DNA from: Xanthostigma xanthostigma
Lineage: Eukaryota; Arthropoda; Insecta; Raphidioptera; Raphidiidae
Length of the DNA: 64,000 nt
Assembly: GCA_963575645.1 (NCBI GenBank)
Contig: OY754476.1
Location: forward strand, 1,674,001 to 1,738,000
Reading direction: 5' to 3'
The notes beneath the pieces are model-generated. The model saw only the letters and a program-made list of their open reading frames with translations. It ran no database searches and had not been told where the DNA came from. Every line of letters starts with the position of its first letter. The stretch's first letter is position 1. The position numbers and the translations under genes were made by a program. This document shows positions 11,405 to 23,100 of this stretch, in pieces.

Positions 11405-14400
11405 TGCAATAAACAAAATTTATTTTACCTACATACTTTTTAACGCAGAAATTTGATATGAAAATGTCGAAAATTACCTCAGAAATAGGTAAATATATAG
11501 TCATGAAATTAAATAAAATTACGTTTTGTCTGTTCTTAATAACATATTAATTAATTAAAATAATATTATTCCTTTCAATGAATTTGACACTGTTTATTAA
11601 TAATAAGTGGCATTAAACTGACGGAAGATCAGAAAACCAAATTATTTAAGGTCAGTGAGTAATTTCTGAGGTGTTTTTCGGAATTTTCATATTTAATTTC
11701 TGCTGTTGCAATGCAGAATTTTATGCTCTAAAGCTTTTATTTGAAGATTTTTTGCGTAAAGTAATTAGCGAAGCAGGAAATTACGGAACTTTGATTTTAG
11801 AGTCTTTTGGTCACCACCAGTATAAATATTAAATAGGTACTGTTTGTATCTTTTCAACTCCATGATAATATCATTGGTGTACATGTATCGTATGAATTTA
11901 TATACTATATGTTAAGTGCGTACAAATTGTTATTTTTTTTAAGTTCATCGTTTTTCGTTCTTTTATACATAAATACATATATAAATATTGGTTTACCTTA
12001 AGAATAAATCTATTTAATTATTTATGTATAAAATTTAGGTTAAGGCTTTGCTATTTTCGAATTTAAATGTAATAAACGCTAGATTTTGTGTTAAAAAAAA
12101 ATACAATACAATACAAAAAAAATGTTAGAAAATGGAAAACAACGCCGAGACACGATCAATACATTTTCCAGAAAAAAATGGAATTAAAATAGGCCTTAAA
12201 ACTGCTAGAATACCACAAAAATCTGTAGAAGACAATTAGAAAAATCTTGGGTTTACTCAAAATTGTATATATTGTGGATAGTTCTCATAATTACTAGTCG
12301 CGTTTGGTGTACAGTTTTATTTATCTAGTTACCGTTTTTTTTTTATTTTTCACAAAATTGTAGTTTTACTTTCGATAGGAATGTATCAGTTACTAGGGTT
12401 ACATCCCAAAAACGTATTGGTTTATTTTACAATCAAAATTACTCGATATTAATCAAGTAAAGCATAATAAAATTTTATAAAATTCGATACTAGTTAATTT
12501 CTTCCTCTAATCTTGCAATAATTGTATATTTTTTTCGTTCATCGTTTAAATAATTTCGAGGCATATAAACGGCACTTAACGTATTTCTTTTAATTTTTAA
12601 TATTGGCATTTGTCTATCAGACAAAATTTTTTTTTATGAACTTACGCCGAAAAAATTCGTAAACTATATTGAGTTCGCGATTGTACAGTAGATCTCGGTA
12701 TAGATCCAAAGTTCCCAATACGCGATGATTTTTCCTTATTGTATCAGGAAACAGCGGAATATAAAATTTATCAAAAATTTTACGACCAATTGAACAGAAC
12801 AAAAATAATTATAAATAAGTAATTGTTAATATATATGAATATAATATAAAATTTAGTTTGTTATAAAATGGTGGTTCGCTGTATGTGGGAACGGTATAAT
12901 TCTGTATGTTTATACTAACCACTTTTGGCGTATTTTTTATTAGCAAGTAGATGTTCTGCGATAAGTATACCAAACAGATCGATTCATATAAAAGTGATGG
13001 AACTAATAACCTCAACTGTCGAGCGTCTATAATTTATAAAGTGGTGTTCTCAAAAATTGTATATATAGGGACCATATTATTCCACGTTTTTTAATTTAAA
13101 TTGAATATATCTTTGACAGTTTTTTTTTTAAATAAATATTTTATAAAAAATGCATAATTCCAGTTCACATTTTTTTGTTATTGATAGCTCAATTTCAAAC
13201 TGAAGTTCTGAATATTTTAGCCGTCTGCCAGCACTGATCTTAATTCTAATATCAAATCACATGATGCTAATAAAAGAATACTTTGATTATTTAAAAAATG
13301 ATTAGATTATTTTAAAAATAGCTGTCTTTATGCCAATAATTATTCTATCACCCTATAGTAAATTTCACAAACCTCAAAAAAATGACGCGGACAGCAAGAG
13401 TAATATAATGAACTATCTAATTAAATTATTCCATTGAAATAAGAATAAGTTACCCAATTTAATGTAAGTTTGAATTGTAATCATTCAATTGTTATGAAGT
13501 AGCCCTATTTCAATTGTTATGTTTGTACGAATTGTAAATTATTGGGTGATTACAATTTAGAACAGTTTCGTGAAACATGATTCAATTATTTATTATTAGC
13601 AATGAAAAATTTTGAAGTTTGTAGCATCTTTTTTGTTTAGTGTAATCTATTAAATTGATTGTTAAACGTTTCTTAAACTCCAACGAAAATTATGAAAAAA
13701 ACTGCTAATATTAAATAATTTGAAAAATGAAATTGTATAAATGAATTAACCATGTGTTCGACTGTTTTAAGTTACGTGTATGGAAGAATACCAAAAAATA
13801 ATCGATGAAAAAAATAACATTATATATATATATTTTTAATACTGTTTTTTCTTCATTAGTAGAAGAATGTTAAATAGTTTGTTGTTTTTTTTTTCACATT
13901 TTGATAAATATAAAATGTGTAGTGTCCTGCGATCAACTGAAAGACAATAGTCAATGCTAAAACAATGAGAAAACATAAATAAAAATTAATTCGGTAACAT
14001 TTTGTATTTATAAATTGACAATTTCTCAAAACTTAGTTGGAATTTACGATTTAAAAAAAATCGGATTAGTGAAAAATCTCGTGAATATCATTATTTAAAA
14101 GTAATTATTATTTAATGCCCGTTTCTACTGCTTTAGTTTAAATTAAACTACAGCGCCGGCTTTATCTTTTCTCACTTTCAACATGCCAGCTTAGGTTTAT
14201 ATTCCATCTTCGGCCAAAGTTAATAATTAAAAAAAAAAATGGAAAAAATCTTTTAATTCAAGGTGTTTTTTAACAATTCATATTTTACTTTATGTGCCAA
14301 AATATACAGATATTTTTTGTGAGATAATTCAAATTAATACTAAAGTGAAGTAAAAAATATCATCCCTGATATCGGCCGCGCGTAGCCAATAGACATTAAA

Positions 14401-15459
14401 TAACTGGACGAAACAATTGATTTGTTTGTGATTGAAGTCACTTATTTTGTCGAAAGTAGCCCGTTTATTCGGTAGACCTCTGATGCGCAATATTTTGATG
14501 TGATGGTTCACTTGGAAATTCCTGGTAGGCCAAGCTGGCTCTATTGTTTTTTATGGGATAAATTTAAGTTACTGTGATGACAAATGATGTGTTAAATTTT
14601 TGCGAGATCATTTTCTAAAATAACAGTATTATTATTCCAACAAAATATCCACAAAATAAGTATTTCTTTAACAGTCACAGTGTAAATACGAAATGTTCTG
14701 ATCTTAAAGATTTTATGCAGATCTCGTAAAAGTTAAAGGTTTTGATAAAACTAAGCTCTCGTAGATATTCTGTAAATTCGTTTCCATGAATTGCATGTTA
14801 CACGCGTCGTTTCTAGGTTTCTGATCTGAAAACTGGTGAAAGTATTTTTTTCAATTTATTATTAAATACAATTCAAATTGAAAATATAAATTGCTACTAT
14901 GGTAAGATAATCCTGGCAGACGGTGGCCTTAAAGTATATAATAAACTAGTAAAAGCGGTTTTCACGTGTAAAATTGGCTCTGTACGTCGGTCTGTTATTT
15001 TTGAAGATTTCTACGAAAATGAGGGGAAGCATATGCGGAATCTATGAAATAGATAGTTTGCATGTGTGCTCATAATTTAGATGGATATCTTTAAAAAAGG
15101 AGACCAACGGACGCAGCCACTGTCTTGGAACAGCTCATAAGGGAATTGTGAGAAATGTTCAGAAGTATTATATTAATTATTATATCAATGTCATTGTTCT
15201 AGCATTCAACTATTTTGTCTTTAGGATAAATAAATGTATATAGTGTATTATGAAAGTTGCGTGAAATATTTGTACATAATAGTTATGGGGCTTTGTCATT
15301 GGAAGAATTATTTTGATTTACGTAATTTTTATCTATTTTAAATCATTTGAAAAATAAAGATGCCGGGTTATTGTTTTGTGAAATAATTGGAGATGCGTGG
15401 TGCAACAAGACCAAGTGAAATGAAGCTGCTTTACGTCACTGATTTTGATAACTTATTAT
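11405..15459. other. Intergenic, no gene or clear repeat
   Basis: About 4 kb of AT-rich DNA with long A and T runs. I find no splice-compatible coding segment on either strand and no clear transposon ends. It could include ewg 3' untranslated sequence, since long 3' UTRs are common for neuronal regulators, but nothing here proves it. Confidence 0.4.
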
Positions 15460-15827
15460 AGTACTAACACACGATCGAACTCGGTACGGGCCGACAACGG
15501 ACATGGTACGGCGGATCAAGTTCGCTGGTTGCAACAGACGACCGAATCTGTCAGTCTCCTTGTGTCGAAGAACTATGCGTTCTGTCAAAATTTCTGCCAT
15601 GTTGTACAACGTTTTGAATTATAATGACGTCGTTATACGGTTATATGTATCAAGTTCGTCGTACTGCTATACACACGCACGGATATTAGTACGAACCGGA
15701 CCAAGTACGATGTGCATCCCATCGAACCGGGCGGACACGCAGACTACTGTCCAGACGAGCAGATTTGGTACAGAGCGGACCATATCCGCTGTCCGCTCCG
15801 TACCAAGTTCGATCGTGTGTTAGTACT
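15460..15827. mobile_element. MITE with AGTACTAACACACGATCG ends
   Basis: Left end AGTACTAACACACGATCGAA and right end the complement (TTCGATCGTGTGTTAGTACT) form about 28-bp terminal inverted repeats, continuing through CTCGGTACG / CGTACCAAG. The interior is relatively GC-rich with many GGTACG and GCGGAC motifs. No coding remnant and no convincing target duplication, so the superfamily is open. Confidence 0.75.
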
Positions 15828-16080
15828 GTTAGTATACCGTTTTTTGGTATTTAAACACTGACGAAGTGAAATGTTTTGTTTAAAATGTTTTTACATCCAA
15901 ATAATCAAGGCGTTTTATTCTTTATTTTGCGGTCATTATTCGGAATTTCAATTTAGTTTTCCGTTCAAAACAAAATACAACTTTTGTTATGTGTGTAATC
16001 TGTGAAAAACAATAGAGAAACGTTTTTCTAAAGCGGTGTTCGGTTACATATTTCGTGTAGTATGGTTTTAATCTAAAAGT

Positions 16081-16583
16081 GGCACTTCACATGGCTATTT
16101 GTGTTCGCTATTGGGTGTTTGTTGTATTTGGCAAAATATATGACGTTCAAGACAAACATGCAAATAGAGGCAAATACGACCATCCACACATGGCAATCAA
16201 ATAGCAAACACACAAACATTTGGCAGCAGAACGCAAGGTTCAAAATTCCAGGAATTTTAGCACTGTCTCATTTTCCCAATTCATTTTCAATAGTAATTGT
16301 TCCAGTTCTCGCTCACAGTAGACACAAAAATACTGCACGTCCGTACAGGTTCACGGCGCGTGCGCTTCTAAATATAGCCATTGTGTGGACGGTTTATTTG
16401 CCGTATTTGCCTATTTGACTCCTTTGATGTGCCTCGAAAAACCGACAAGCGCACGGTAACGCGTATTTGGTATTGGCCTGATTTGTCAAATAGGCAAATA
16501 AGGCCAACACTTTGTCAAACAGATCCTCCACACTTGGTAACTGTTTGCCAAATACACAAATACAATTAGCCATGTGAAGTGCC
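16081..16583. mobile_element. MITE with GGCACTTCACATGGCTA ends
   Basis: Left GGCACTTCACATGGCTATTT and right AATTAGCCATGTGAAGTGCC are inverted repeats. Inside, TTTGGCAAA/TATTTGCC/ACAAATA motifs recur in both orientations. The open frames inside are by-products of this structure. No target duplication is evident. Confidence 0.7.
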
Positions 16584-18209
16584 GGCATAAAGTGGAAAAG
16601 CGTGATCTGGTAAAACTGACTTACAGATGTTGTAAACAACTGAATCACCGTTAGGGCTGAACTAAGAATACTTCTAGGCCTCAGAAATGTGATTGCAGCA
16701 GGGGAGAGTACTTTTTTTTGTCATTTGATCCAGTAACGGCCATTTATGTTTTTGAGCATGGTCTTTATTATATTTTATGGTGATTAAACAATCTTAGCAC
16801 CTCAACTGTTCCTAGCAATCGATTTTAAAAAATTGAACTTAACTATTTCATTTGCTTTTATTGAAGATGTATTCCCGTGAATAAGTCCAGCCCTGAATAC
16901 CTACAGAATAGCGCGCACTGAAAACTTCGGTCTTGAAATAGTTATGATTATTTTTCTTAAATTTATTAATACATCTTCCAGTGACCAAAATTGATGTTAC
17001 AATTTATACATGTGTTTTTGTAAAATATGTTGTCACACAAAATATTCAGTTAATCAAATGCAAGTTTACCTTTACTTAACTTGTTTTGTATAAAAACGAA
17101 ATTGTATTTTATGCATATTTAAACTTTTAAAATAGTTTTGTTATTTTATATCAATCATGTGAACTGAATTTTTTTTCCTTAGCTGATTTTCTGTATATTT
17201 ATTTCACAGTACTTATACTATTTTTTACATGTTATAGTTTCTATATTTTACTTTTTGTTATATTTTGTGCTTTTAAACGATGTTAAATTTATTTATTAAA
17301 TAGAAAATATCTTAAATTTAAGCGTTCTATTTATTTATTATTTTTTTTTTAATTTCCAAATAAATTTGACATACTTTATTTGAAAAGACTTTGTTTACTG
17401 ACTTGTATTTTAATGCTGAAAGTGTTGACAATATATTACATAGGTTTTTGTGTATTTTTTTGTCATGTTTAATGCGTTCTTAATAAAGACGTATTCATTT
17501 GTTTCTATTACTGTGTGATTATTGCATGACGCTTGTTCAAAAAGAGAACAACATCCCAGAAGAATGGCTCCGTAACTTTCGTGAAGAACAGATTTATTGA
17601 ATGTTTAACAATTTTATTACAGATTTAAAAATATGACACGTAATGAAAATTTTACGAGCGACTTAACCATTTTTGTTTTAAATGATTCTACAGTAAAAAA
17701 AATGAATTTTACAATAAACAAAACAAGTTTATTAATTTATATGTAGCATTTAATAATTACCTAAATCATAATAATTGCACAGTAAAGAGGGTGTTGTCAG
17801 TCCCAGTTAATGACGCTTTTTAAACCAAATTTGTGACATGTGAAAAAATAAGAATTCGTATATTATAACTTATATGACTTTTATTTATTAAACCTCTGCC
17901 AACAATAATAACAAGGTACCTACATTCCCACTGAACAGTCAATAATATAATATATAAAAATAATTATTTAAAAAAATATGATATAATAAAAAAATATTAT
18001 ATAATAATGGGTCTAGTACGAAAACTGGATGCGCCCAAATTAAGATTTTTTTTGTCATAGAAAACGCTAAATTATGACGTTCCAAAAAAAAAAAAAAAAC
18101 GGGATTATTCACAAATTTCTCAAAAATACGTCATTTTTTTAATTTAACCAATCAGAAATCGTCATAATAACTTATGTGGAATTACTGTATTACCATCTCA
18201 CTTTGTATA
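16584..18209. other. Intergenic, nothing recognised
   Basis: AT-rich sequence. A canonical AATAAA at 17482 in a T-rich setting could be a polyadenylation signal for a plus-strand transcript, but no exon is linked to it. Confidence 0.35.
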
Positions 18210-18436
18210 CACGACTCCGTAATTGTTTTTTAAAGAACTCCCCCAAACGCACTCCCATTTTCACTACGCAAAAAAAAAAACGTCAACGCATGGACACGAC
18301 CTCGTAATTGTTTTTTAAATCTCCCCCCAGACGCCATCCCCTTTTCACTGCGCTAAAAAACGCCATCGCGTCGATACGACCCTGTATATGTTTTTTAAAG
18401 AACTCCCTCCAAACGCCTCCCCCTTTGCACTACTCA
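18210..18436 (+). repeat. Three tandem copies of an 80-85 bp minisatellite
   Basis: Units start at about 18221, 18306 and 18386 and share 'TGTTTTTTAAA...CTCCC.CCA.ACGC..CCCC.TTT.CACT.C.CAAAAAA' followed by ACGCCATCGCG-like sequence. Units differ by several substitutions and 1-5 bp indels. The short reading frame across them is an artefact. Confidence 0.6.
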
Positions 18437-18549
18437 AAAAAAATTTTTAAAAATCAATTTTCCGCACTTAACCTTTTAACAATGATAATGTGTATTTCCA
18501 ATGGATATTTTGCACATCCAGCTATCATACTCTAACCTATAATAATATA

Positions 18550-19124
18550 CAGTATGTAAACGCGTAAGGTTCACATAGGGAAATTAGCATTGGGAAAAAA
18601 TACTTGGATCAGAGTTAGCCATGACTACATTAATTGTTATTTCTATTGAATTATCGTGGTAATCTTGAGGATTTCTATTTTATTTTGATTTATTTTTATT
18701 TTACTTGGCTTTTTTAATAATTAAAAGCTCTTATAAATCATTATTTTAATTTTTTTGTACAAAAATAAAACTAAAAAACAACTCCATCTGTTTGGAAACA
18801 TTTCATTCAAAAATTGTTTGACTGGTATGACGTATGCGCGTTGGTAATTCAGTGACCCAATGTCTTTAGGTTCAACACGAATAAGCGGAGATATTTGATC
18901 TCGCACCATATTTAAGTATTTTTGGGAATTTAATGTCCCATTAATAAAAAAAGTCCGATTATGTTGTAATCATTTGAATATTTTCTTCGGTAGTGTATAC
19001 ACATTCATTTTGCAAAAGAATATTATCTGTCAACTTGAAAAACAAGATTTCAAGGCTCACTCTGATCCAGTCATTTTTTCCCAATTTTAATTTCCCTATG
19101 TGTACCTTATGTGTTTACATACTG
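18550..19124. mobile_element. Tc1/mariner-family element, internally deleted
   Basis: Flanked by TA on both sides (18548-18549 and 19125-19126). About 75-bp terminal inverted repeats start CAGTATGTAAACGCGTAAGG on the left. The right end is the complement of CAGTATGTAAACACATAAGG. The arms extend through CACATAGGGAAATT and TGGATCAGAGT with roughly 85% identity. A transposase fragment remains inside on the minus strand. The TA target and transposase motifs place it in the Tc1/mariner superfamily; the subfamily is not determined. Confidence 0.85.
18784..18958 (-). pseudogene. Tc1/mariner transposase fragment
   Basis: The minus-strand frame reads SDFFINGTLNSQKYLNMV, then RDQISPLI, and ends KQFLNEMFPNRW. 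This resembles the stretch of mariner/Tc1 transposases between the second and third catalytic acidic residues: 'FF..GT.NS..YL.ML...', later 'AP.HYA..V..FLNE.FPNRW'. The expected QDGAPAH motif is corrupted and both ends of the protein are missing. The copy cannot encode an active enzyme. Confidence 0.75.
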
Positions 19125-19343
19125 TATATAAAATATTATATAATAAAAATTAAAAAAAGTAAATCTAATATTTATACAATTTTGTAGTTGAGAAGGCGGC
19201 TTTATAAATAATCCATCCAAGAAGAAATGTAGAGGTTGTTGATAGTGCATAACTAAAAAAAAGTTTACGTCTTTACTGTGTTATAAATTTTAAAATTTGC
19301 CGTTTTAAGTGAAAATAATTTCACATTCTTGTGATAGGTATAC

Positions 19344-19499
19344 TCACAAAATAATAAAATTCAACGCATTTGCTTGCTTCCATCTATTGTATTTGGTGAC
19401 CCTTATATCTGTGTCTCCTGAATATTTTTTTTTAAATTTGTCTATGCTGCGAATCAGTACAACAGTTATTATTACTTCAATAAAAGACCCAATAATACG
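19344..19499 (-). other. Candidate terminal exon with a membrane helix
   Basis: Downstream of the PNLDC1-like gene on the same strand, AAATAG|CGTATTATTGGG could be a splice acceptor. The frame starting there reads about 16 largely hydrophobic residues (IIGSFIEVIITVVLI). Then come RSIDKFKKK and a polar tail, with a stop at 19344-19346. PNLDC1/Trimmer proteins are known to end in a C-terminal membrane anchor, so this is a possible last exon. Phase does not connect cleanly with the known exons, so this stays a guess. Confidence 0.22.
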
Positions 19500-19578
19500 C
19501 TATTTGGAGGTAACCTCGAAGATAAACAAATGCGTCATTTGTTATGCAATTAAAATGCGACGATTGATGCGGGATTAA

Positions 19579-19998
19579 GAGTATTCGTTCCTGCAAATAT
19601 CCCCTGCACCCTTCATCTCAAATCTTTTCCCCTCGCCTAAAAATGGTTCGCGCTCTCCCAACGCTATTTTTAAAGCTAGAGGGTTCTGGTAAACGCCAAA
19701 TGAAAGACAAAGAATCAGACTACAGATCCTTCAGGCGAATTTTTTGAAAAACAGTCTCGCCTACGTGTGAAATATTACGTAACTTATTATTTTTTTCAAA
19801 AGGTTGTAAGTTTTTTCAGGATTTTTTTTTCAAAAAATTCGCCTGAAGGATCTGTAGTCTGATTCTTTGTCTTTCATTTGGCGTTTACCAGAACCCTCTA
19901 GCTTTAAAAATAGCGTCGGGAGAGCGCGAACCGTTTTTAGGCGAGGGGAAAAGATTTGAGATGAAGGGTGCAGGGGGTATTTGCAGGGACGAATACTC
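19579..19998. mobile_element. Palindromic MITE, TTAA target
   Basis: TTAA at 19575-19578 and 19999-20002 flanks ends GAGTATTCGT...ACGAATACTC. The two arms, about 165 bp each, are close to perfect complements (ATCCTTCAGGCGAATTTTTT near 19725, its complement near 19840). The spacer is about 85 bp of T-rich DNA. The TTAA target suggests a piggyBac-like mobiliser, by inference. It sits on the 3' side of the PNLDC1-like gene, 6 bp beyond a potential donor. A diverged half-copy is at 34500-34615. Confidence 0.85.
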
Positions 19999-20108
19999 TT
20001 AACGTACAAATTGGACTGAGATGTCGCGGTGGCGTCGTAGTCGTGTTTAATTGCTGGGAAAGTTGTTAATATGAGTATAGAGTTGACTGATAAATGTTTT
20101 TCACAAAC

Positions 20109-23100
20109 CTGCGTTGATTTCCACAGGCGACGATTGCTGTTTTTTCTGAGCAAGCTTTTATTTCAGCATAGCCGCAATTTCCAAACATGTATTCCAGCTA
20201 AAAAAACTGATTTGTATATGTCGCCGGGATATTGTCAAACCCGTGATATTATAATTTTACTTAGTGAAATTATAATATCACGACTCTTTGTCAATCGTGA
20301 TATTGTAATTTCACTAGTGAAATTACAATATCACGGATTTGACAATATCCCGGCGACATACCTATACATTGATAAACTTCATTAGGGAATCAACTAAAAT
20401 ATTTTGCTTTTTTATCTGCTCCTCTAATTAACTAGCAATAGGTATCTATAATATAGTTTCCATTTTTTATTTAATTAATCGTTTATGTTTAATCGATCTG
20501 AGAACCTGACTGGACAAAATCAATATTATTACACGCTTTATATTAACTTCACTTGTAAGTTTGTATGTATGTATGTATGTTTGTTTGTAACCTTCCTTTG
20601 GATTACAGCAAGTGGTTTATTACTGTAGTATAATATGCCAGCAATGTAACTATACAGTGGTTAGCCGTGCGGTCTAAGGCACAGGTCTTCGCTGACGTCA
20701 ACTCTCGGAATCACGGGTCTTGGGTTCTAATCCCGTCCACGCCGAAAAAAAAATTGTTTTTTTCGGCAAATTTTTGACAATAAATCGAACTAAAAAGTGG
20801 AAAATAAATATAGTTTAAAAGTAAAAAATATTTTTTTTTAAATAAGCTTAAAACAATAATGAATTAAAAATACTAGTATTATTGTGGAAAAAGTGTGGGG
20901 CGCTTTGTTCCACATTTTCGTACATCGAGCGCCCCACGCTTTTTTCACAATAATACTAGTATTTTTTATTCATTATTGTTTTAAGCTTATTTAAAAAAAT
21001 ATTTTTTACTTTTAAGTTCGATATAAAGCGTGTTTTTTAGTTTTTTTTAAACTATATTTATTTTTTACTTACTTTATACATATTTAAGCGTCCAGTCACA
21101 GCTTCAACAAAAAGTAAAGGAGGTCTACGACTTGCAGGATCTAAGCCGTCCAATTTCTGTAATAATAGATTGTATATTTAGTTGCAAAATAGGGTTTATT
21201 ACTTATACGAATAGTATGTGAAAGCAAGAAAGTCAAGAATCAGATATCTTTGCGAAAGAGACACATAGGGTACTTATATATAACGAAATATTATTTATAA
21301 TTAGCCGCTACCCGCCGCTCCGCATGCAATTAAGATGAAACACAGCAGCGACAATAGTATAGTAGAGCCTTCGGCTCCACCATATTAATCTTATCGAACG
21401 GGGCGAACAATCATTTTTTTTATATATTCGTACTTCCACCATAAATTACTGTACTTCCACCATGTACTCAAATTTAGCCAGTGATTTGTCATTTTTATTT
21501 TTTATCTAAATAAAATATAGCCTATATTTCTCAGGGATAGTGAAAGAATTTTTAGAATCGATTTAGTAGTTTTAAAGATTGGCCGTAACACACATACAAA
21601 CCAATTTTACCTCTTTATATAATAAATATAATACGCGCCACGGATCTAAAAGGTTCGAAAGTTAGTCACAAACAGCGTAGCAAAGGCACATTTTAGAGCC
21701 GTTGAGGCTCCCACCACTTCCCAACTACCTGCACGGAACGTGTGCTCGTCGGTGATTGGCCGTGATCGCTCGTTGCCTTTGTCACTTGTCGCTTTCCTGC
21801 TTTAAAGTACAGTTGAGTACGCTATTGTCGAGTTGTTATTGTTATTTTAGTTTTGTTGAGTTGCGAGTTTGTAGTTTTTCAACAGACTGTACAAGCGCAA
21901 GCCCGCATTCGCATCTAACTTCCGAGCCTTTTAGATTCATGGCGCGTATTATATAGGTGTATGAATTAGGAGAATAAGAAAGTAAAATTCGAAAAAAATA
22001 TGTACTTACCATGTACGGGACGAACGCGAGTCTTAAATTTATAATGTTTTTTTGCCATTCTACTGCTTTGAGATGCTCTGCAGTAGAAAAAACAGTTATA
22101 GAACGATCTACGCGAGGCGTGTAAAAAGCAGAAATGTGGGCCATTTGAAAGAAACAATAACCGGTGCAGTACGAATCCCATCCTGCGTTATGGAATATCT
22201 GGGTGTCTCTTTGGGAACCTTCTGCTAAAGTTATTACTGGCGCATTATCAACCAAGTCTCTTCCTTGCTGCTCTTTGAAATATAAGTATAATCCATTCAA
22301 TGCGTTTGATTCCCACCTTTTATATTTAAGAACTTCCCGATTTGATTTATAGCTCATCTGTTTTGTATCGTAAATTGTTGGAAAGAGATTTAGTATTTCT
22401 TCTTTGAACAAAGAACAACTGCTAGGCAAACTTCTTTCGAATTCTTTGTACATTATTAGTAAGTCCATTAGCATATTGTGACCCACAATGGGTTTTTTTG
22501 CATTGACAATCAGTCGGAAAACCTTTGTAAATCCAAGCCAAGGATGTATGAAAAAATGTTCTAAGGTTTCGTGTTCGTCATAATCACGCTGTGAAACTTT
22601 TTTTATCGTTATCTAAAATCGAAATATAATAAATCTTTAAATAATCAAATACAAAATACACAACACCACAAACTTATGATGCGGCCTAAAAATTCATCAA
22701 TGTTTTGCGGTTGTACCATTAAGGTAGTACGAGCGTCAAGGCAACTTTAAACAAAAGGCTTGATTTTTTTTTATATTTCGGTAGATGGTTGATATGTTTT
22801 CATTGATTTCTCCAAAACTAGTCGGTGGAAATTAAAAAAAACTATTTAAATTAAAGTTAAAACCTTAATAAATTATTCAAAACAAAAAAAAAAAACAAAA
22901 AAAAACCCGTTGTGCCCGGCTAATTAAAAAGATATTTAATCTTTTTAATTAAATATCTTTTTAATTAGTTGGGCACAACGGGTTTTTTTTTTGCTTTCAA
23001 TAATTTATTAAGGTTTTAACTTTAATTTAAATAGTTTTTTTTTTTTTTTTAATTTCCACCGACTAGTTTTGGAGAAATCAATGAAAACATATCATCCATC

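Noticed and set aside
15503..16569. Frames of 62-106 codons
   Set aside because: They lie within two MITEs (15460-15827, 16081-16583) and show no protein family features.
19830..20153. 107-codon minus-strand frame
   Set aside because: It runs from a PNLDC1 exon in the wrong frame, through an intron, into a palindromic MITE.
20640..20750. Possible functional tRNA-Leu/Ser gene
   Set aside because: A and B boxes fit, but the acceptor stem does not pair and the element has an A-run and microsatellite flanks, as expected for a SINE.
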